A stretch of 5,462 nucleotides of DNA, taken from assembly GCA_027310325.1 (NCBI GenBank), contig DAIDBB010000237.1, forward strand, positions 1 to 5,462. The letters are read 5' to 3'. The translations under genes were made by a program, and so were the position numbers. Positions 3,370 to 5,462 of the stretch are shown here, piece after piece. The notes beneath the pieces are model-generated. The model had not been told where the DNA came from. It saw only the letters and a program-made list of their open reading frames with translations, and did no database searches. This DNA comes from a bacterium (GTDB lineage Bacteria; Desulfobacterota; GWC2-55-46). Each line of letters opens with the position of its first letter. Within the stretch, counting starts at the first letter, position 1.

Positions 3370-4896
3370 ATGGACCTGAAAAACTCGAAGATAAACGTTC
3401 CGAAGGGGCCGAAGTACGGGATAAGGACCGTCGTGTTCGTGGCCCTTGCCTCCATAATAGCGGGCTTCATTATAACGGCCCGGTTCGACCTTACGAACAT
3501 GACGGGCGCGCAGACGTTCTGGAAGGACGCCCCTTCCGGGCAGCCGGTGAAGACCATGGGCCCTCCGGACTTCGCGGAGCTGGCCAAAAAGCTCGATCCC
3601 ACGGTCGTGAACATCTCGACGACGCAGATAATAAAGGAAAAGCCGATGTTCCCCTTCCCGGAGTTCAAGGGGCCTTTCGACGAGTTCTTCGGCGGGGACG
3701 ACATGAACAAGTTCTTCGGCGACCAGCGGCAGCCGAAGGAGCTGAAGAGGCAGAGCCTCGGGTCGGGATTCATCATAAACAAGGACGGCTACATACTGAC
3801 GAACTACCACGTCATCGAGAACGCCACGGAGATAATGGTCACGCTCCCGCATAACAAGAAGGACTACAAGGCCAAGGTCGTCGGCTCGGACCAGAAGATA
3901 GACATAGCCCTCATAAAGATAAAGGCCGACGAGTCCCTTCCCGTGGCGGTGCTCGGCAACTCCGACGAGGCGCAGATAGGCGAGTGGGTCCTGGCCGTCG
4001 GCAACCCCTTCGGCCTCGGAGGCACGGTCACGAAGGGCATCATAAGCCAGAAGGGCCGCATCATCGGCGCGGGCCCATACGACAACTTCATCCAGACGGA
4101 CGCCTCGATCAACCCCGGCAACTCCGGCGGGCCGCTCTTCAACATGAGGGGAGAGGTCGTGGGGATAAATACCGCCATAGTCGCCGGCGGCCAGGGCATA
4201 GGGTTCGCCACGCCGATAAACATGGCCAAGGAAGTCCTCTTGCAGCTTAAGGAAAAGGGGAAGGTCACGAGGGGCTGGGTCGGGGTGAGCATCCAGGAGC
4301 TGACCCCGGAGCTGGCCAAGTCCTTCGGGCTTAAGACCACGAGCGGCGTCCTCGTCTCTTCCGTCAGCCCCGGAGACCCCGCGGCCCAGGCGGGGATGAA
4401 GGCCGGGGACATCATAACCTCCTTCGACGGCAAGCCCGTCGGCGAGATTAGCGACCTGCCGAGGATAGTGGCCGCGACGCCCCCCGGAAAGACGGTCGAG
4501 GTGAAGGCGCTGCGCGACGGGCAGGAAAAGACCATGATGGTAAAGGTGGGGACCAAGACCGAGGAGGCCGCCGCCGAGGAGGAAGCCATGCCCGAAAAGC
4601 GCGCCGCGGTCGATAAGAGGCTCGGGATCACCGCGCAGCCGCTTACTCCCGCGATAGCAAAGCAGCTCGGGGCCGCCGACGCCGCGGGGGTCGTCATTTC
4701 GAGCGTCAAGGAGGACTCGCCGGCGTGGAACGCGGGGCTAAGGAAGGGCGACATCGTCCGCGAGATAGACAGGAAACACATAAAGACGATGAAGGACTAC
4801 TCGGCGGCCCTCAAGGCGCGCGAGCGCGAGGAGACGATCCTTTTCCTCGTCGAGAGGCAGGGGCAGGCGATTTACGTAGCCATCAACCTGAAATAG
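3370..4896 (+). CDS. htrA: Do-family periplasmic serine protease/chaperone (DegP/DegQ/HtrA type)
   Basis: This 508-aa, full-length HtrA protease degrades or refolds damaged envelope proteins in the periplasm. Residues 1-17 are basic; 18-36 form a hydrophobic segment (RTVVFVALASIIAGFIITA) acting as signal peptide or uncleaved membrane anchor. The trypsin-like domain spans about 67-295: H147 in TNYHVIENA, D178 in KIDIALIKI and S252 in NPGNSGGPLF form the intact triad. A Phe-rich insertion (92-116) matches the LA loop that controls oligomers. PDZ1 covers about 300-393 (carboxylate loop RGWVGV, 301-306; SPGDPAAQAGMKAGDII, 333-349). After an acidic linker (397-412), PDZ2 covers about 417-506 (RLGI; SPAWNAGLRKGDIV). 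The ATG at 3370 follows GGGGTGAG (3359-3365). It has its own promoter at 3302-3310. No paired cysteines occur, unlike E. coli DegP. DegP and DegQ cannot be told apart here; substrates are unknown. Confidence 0.97.
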   Translation: MDLKNSKINVPKGPKYGIRTVVFVALASIIAGFIITARFDLTNMTGAQTFWKDAPSGQPVKTMGPPDFAELAKKLDPTVVNISTTQIIKEKPMFPFPEFKGPFDEFFGGDDMNKFFGDQRQPKELKRQSLGSGFIINKDGYILTNYHVIENATEIMVTLPHNKKDYKAKVVGSDQKIDIALIKIKADESLPVAVLGNSDEAQIGEWVLAVGNPFGLGGTVTKGIISQKGRIIGAGPYDNFIQTDASINPGNSGGPLFNMRGEVVGINTAIVAGGQGIGFATPINMAKEVLLQLKEKGKVTRGWVGVSIQELTPELAKSFGLKTTSGVLVSSVSPGDPAAQAGMKAGDIITSFDGKPVGEISDLPRIVAATPPGKTVEVKALRDGQEKTMMVKVGTKTEEAAAEEEAMPEKRAAVDKRLGITAQPLTPAIAKQLGAADAAGVVISSVKEDSPAWNAGLRKGDIVREIDRKHIKTMKDYSAALKAREREETILFLVERQGQAIYVAINLK

Positions 4897-4902
4897 TTAG
4901 TG

Positions 4903-5027
4903 ATTACGCTCAATAATACCTTGTCTGCGTTGTCAGAGCTTCAGGGGCAAATCCTCACATACACGAAACGTATGCTCCGGTTTGCCCCCTCGCTCTTCCT
5001 GGCATTCAAGGCATTCTTGAGCGTAAT
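4903..5027. repeat. Large imperfect palindrome (about 125 bp) after htrA
   Basis: Three exactly complementary arm pairs share one centre near 4965: ATTACGCTCAA (4903-4913) with 5017-5027, GGGGCAAA (4944-4951) with TTTGCCCC (4981-4988), and CATAC (4958-4962) with GTATG (4970-4974). Next to the first arms, AATACC and GGCATT also pair loosely. The inner part (CAAATCCTCACATAC against GTATGCTCCGGTTTG) resembles a dispersed palindromic repeat that I have seen in other GC-rich bacterial genomes. A 71-codon frame across it starting at GTG 4900 is considered spurious. It lies 7 nt after the htrA stop and could shape the 3' end of that mRNA. Confidence 0.8.
4923..4938. repeat. 16-bp direct repeat, copy 1 (partner at 5059-5074)
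   Basis: GTCTGCGTTGTCAGAG occurs identically at 4923-4938 and 5059-5074, 136 bp apart. The first copy lies inside the left arm of the large palindrome, the second just beyond its right arm. Confidence 0.85.
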
Positions 5028-5043
5028 GTTTACGTTGTTCGGT

Positions 5044-5064
5044 GCAAGGAAATTATCCGTCTGC
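5044..5064. repeat. 21-bp repeat, copy 2 (partner at 531-551)
   Basis: This copy matches 531-551 at 18 of 21 positions in the same orientation (GCAAGGAAA start). It overlaps the beginning of the second 16-bp direct repeat. Confidence 0.55.
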
Positions 5065-5074
5065 GTTGTCAGAG
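5059..5074. repeat. 16-bp direct repeat, copy 2 (partner at 4923-4938)
   Basis: Identical to 4923-4938. It is followed by GGGGCGG and then the pyrimidine/purine palindromes, so it marks the border between the large palindrome and the next repeat run. Confidence 0.85.
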
Positions 5075-5088
5075 GGGCGGTAGTTTCA

Positions 5089-5113
5089 AATCCCCCTTTT
5101 CTAAAGGGGGATT
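5089..5113. repeat. Perfect 11-bp stem-loop (AATCCCCCTTT type)
   Basis: Arms 5089-5099 (AATCCCCCTTT) and 5103-5113 (AAAGGGGGATT) pair exactly around loop TCT. This looks like the common CCCCCTTT/AAAGGGGG intergenic repeat; the GAGGGGGATTATAG that follows is a partial third arm. Confidence 0.85.
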
Positions 5114-5126
5114 GAGGGGGATTATA

Positions 5127-5146
5127 GAGGGGTCCGATAATCTCCC
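5127..5146. repeat. 20-bp repeat, partner at 5441-5462
   Basis: GAGGGGTCCGATAATCTCCC recurs at 5441-5462 with two single-base insertions (one G, one A). It sits between two hairpins here and follows one at the window end, so it seems to be a fixed part of the repeat unit. Confidence 0.7.
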
Positions 5147-5148
5147 CT

Positions 5149-5174
5149 GTCCCCTCTTTAGGAAAGAGGGGGAC
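5149..5174. repeat. Stem-loop (GTCCCCTCTTT type)
   Basis: GTCCCCTCTTT (5149-5159) pairs with AAAGAGGGGGAC (5163-5174) with one extra G in the right arm, around loop AGG. Confidence 0.8.
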
Positions 5175-5186
5175 CTGGAATTTCCT

Positions 5187-5220
5187 CCTCTCCCCTTGCG
5201 GGAGAGGGGTGGGTGAGGGG
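5187..5220. repeat. Stem-loop (CCTCTCCC type) with GGGTGAGGGG tail
   Basis: CCTCTCCC (5187-5194) pairs with GGGAGAGG (5200-5207) around CTTGC; the tail GGTGGGTGAGGGG ends the unit as in 655-670. TGTTTTTT follows at 5221, which gives a terminator-like look, but the T run is 13 nt past the stem. Confidence 0.8.
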
Positions 5221-5231
5221 TGTTTTTTAGT

Positions 5232-5261
5232 CTGTCATCGCGAGCGTAGCGAAGCGATCTG
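5232..5261 (+). repeat. GTCATTGC-type intergenic repeat, right copy
   Basis: Begins CTGTCATCGCGAGCG and ends GAAGCGATCTG. It aligns without gaps to the minus strand of 551-580 (24 of 30). TCGC (5238-5241) and GCGA (5254-5257) can pair as the ends of a hairpin, and seven or more T residues follow from 5262, so a weak terminator role is conceivable. Confidence 0.75.
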
Positions 5262-5307
5262 TTTTTTTTAAAGTCAAGTTGGCCGTCCTTCAATACTTCT
5301 TTCTAAG

Positions 5308-5334
5308 CGGGTTCAGGTTTGCGACCTGAACCCG
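5308..5334. repeat. Perfect 11-bp stem-loop (GGGTTCAGG type), right copy
   Basis: Arms 5308-5318 (CGGGTTCAGGT) and 5324-5334 (ACCTGAACCCG) pair exactly around loop TTGCG. The stem is the same as at 681-707 but the loop differs (TTC-containing there), suggesting that selection or copying acts on the stem. Confidence 0.85.
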
Positions 5335-5338
5335 TCAG

Positions 5339-5400
5339 TTCGCGGAACCACGGGCGCGCCTTTGATAGCGCTTTTCAGGGTACAACCCTGAACCCGCGAA
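5339..5400. repeat. Nested stem-loop with TTCAGGGT hairpin, right copy
   Basis: The inner hairpin TTCAGGGT (5374-5381), loop ACA, ACCCTGAA (5385-5392) repeats that at 776-798. An outer pair TTCGCGG (5339-5345) and CCGCGAA (5394-5400) is exactly complementary, so the whole segment can fold into a two-level structure. The outer pair has no clear counterpart at the left copy. Confidence 0.7.
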
Positions 5401-5408
5401 AGAAATAC

Positions 5409-5462
5409 TCATCCCCTTTACAGGGGGAGGGAGGGGTGATGAGGGGGTCCGAATAATCTCCC
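5409..5462. repeat. Partial palindromic repeat cut by the window end
   Basis: TCCCC (5412-5416) can pair with GGGGA (5424-5428), and TCATCCCC (5409-5416) loosely with GGGGTGATGA (5433-5442). Positions 5441-5462 repeat 5127-5146 with two insertions. The unit evidently continues beyond the window. Confidence 0.65.

Noticed and set aside
3864..4781. 305-codon minus-strand frame opposite htrA
   Set aside because: Opposite a full-length protease with an intact triad and two PDZ domains; its composition (Ser/Pro/Ala) is what the antisense of such codons yields.
4900..5115. 71-codon + strand frame from GTG after htrA
   Set aside because: Lies inside the large palindrome and the direct repeats; its hydrophobic look comes from the T-rich right arm.
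5089..5220. CRISPR-like array of spaced repeats
   Set aside because: The hairpins differ in sequence and spacing and there are no constant-length repeats with unique spacers; no cas gene is present.

Overview
The window looks like chromosomal DNA from a GC-rich Gram-negative bacterium, most likely a deltaproteobacterium (Desulfobacterota) or a near relative. This rests on the DUF1844 protein, on a membrane-anchored Do-family protease of the type common in that group, and on the types of intergenic repeat. It is an inference from family knowledge, not a database result. Genes read almost entirely on the + strand, with clear Shine-Dalgarno sites. Ile is mostly ATA and Arg often AGG despite the high GC.

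Layout. 1-850: a phage-type M15A peptidase gene (91-522) bracketed by two nearly identical 61-bp direct repeats (1-61, 617-677), then a dense run of palindromic intergenic repeats. 851-1036: a small hypothetical gene. 1037-1719: mostly non-coding, holding a 17-bp palindrome, an exact TTGACA-N17-TATAAT promoter, three short hairpins in the predicted leader and a short CheX-like fragment. 1720-2178: a CI-type DNA-binding protein closed by a textbook intrinsic terminator (2216-2246). 2274-3182: a promoter, a small heat-shock protein (hsp20, TTG start) and a DUF1844 protein, probably one transcript. 3205-3369: a strong GC hairpin, then a promoter lying between two exact 10-bp inverted repeats. 3370-4896: htrA, a periplasmic Do-family serine protease with two PDZ domains. 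4897-5462: no gene, but at least eight palindromic or direct repeats, several from the same families as the left-hand run.

How the genes work together. Hsp20 (cytoplasmic holdase) and HtrA (periplasmic protease/chaperone) form a small protein-quality-control cluster, with DUF1844 of unknown role between them. The CI-type protein has its own promoter and terminator, so it is probably a separate unit; whether it controls its neighbours is not shown. The M15 peptidase looks like a solitary phage-derived cell-wall enzyme; no other phage gene is visible. I see no rRNA, tRNA, CRISPR array, transposase or integrase. No clearly new multi-gene system is evident; the least explained parts are the repeat islands, the structured leader at 1352-1719 and the inverted-repeat promoter of htrA.
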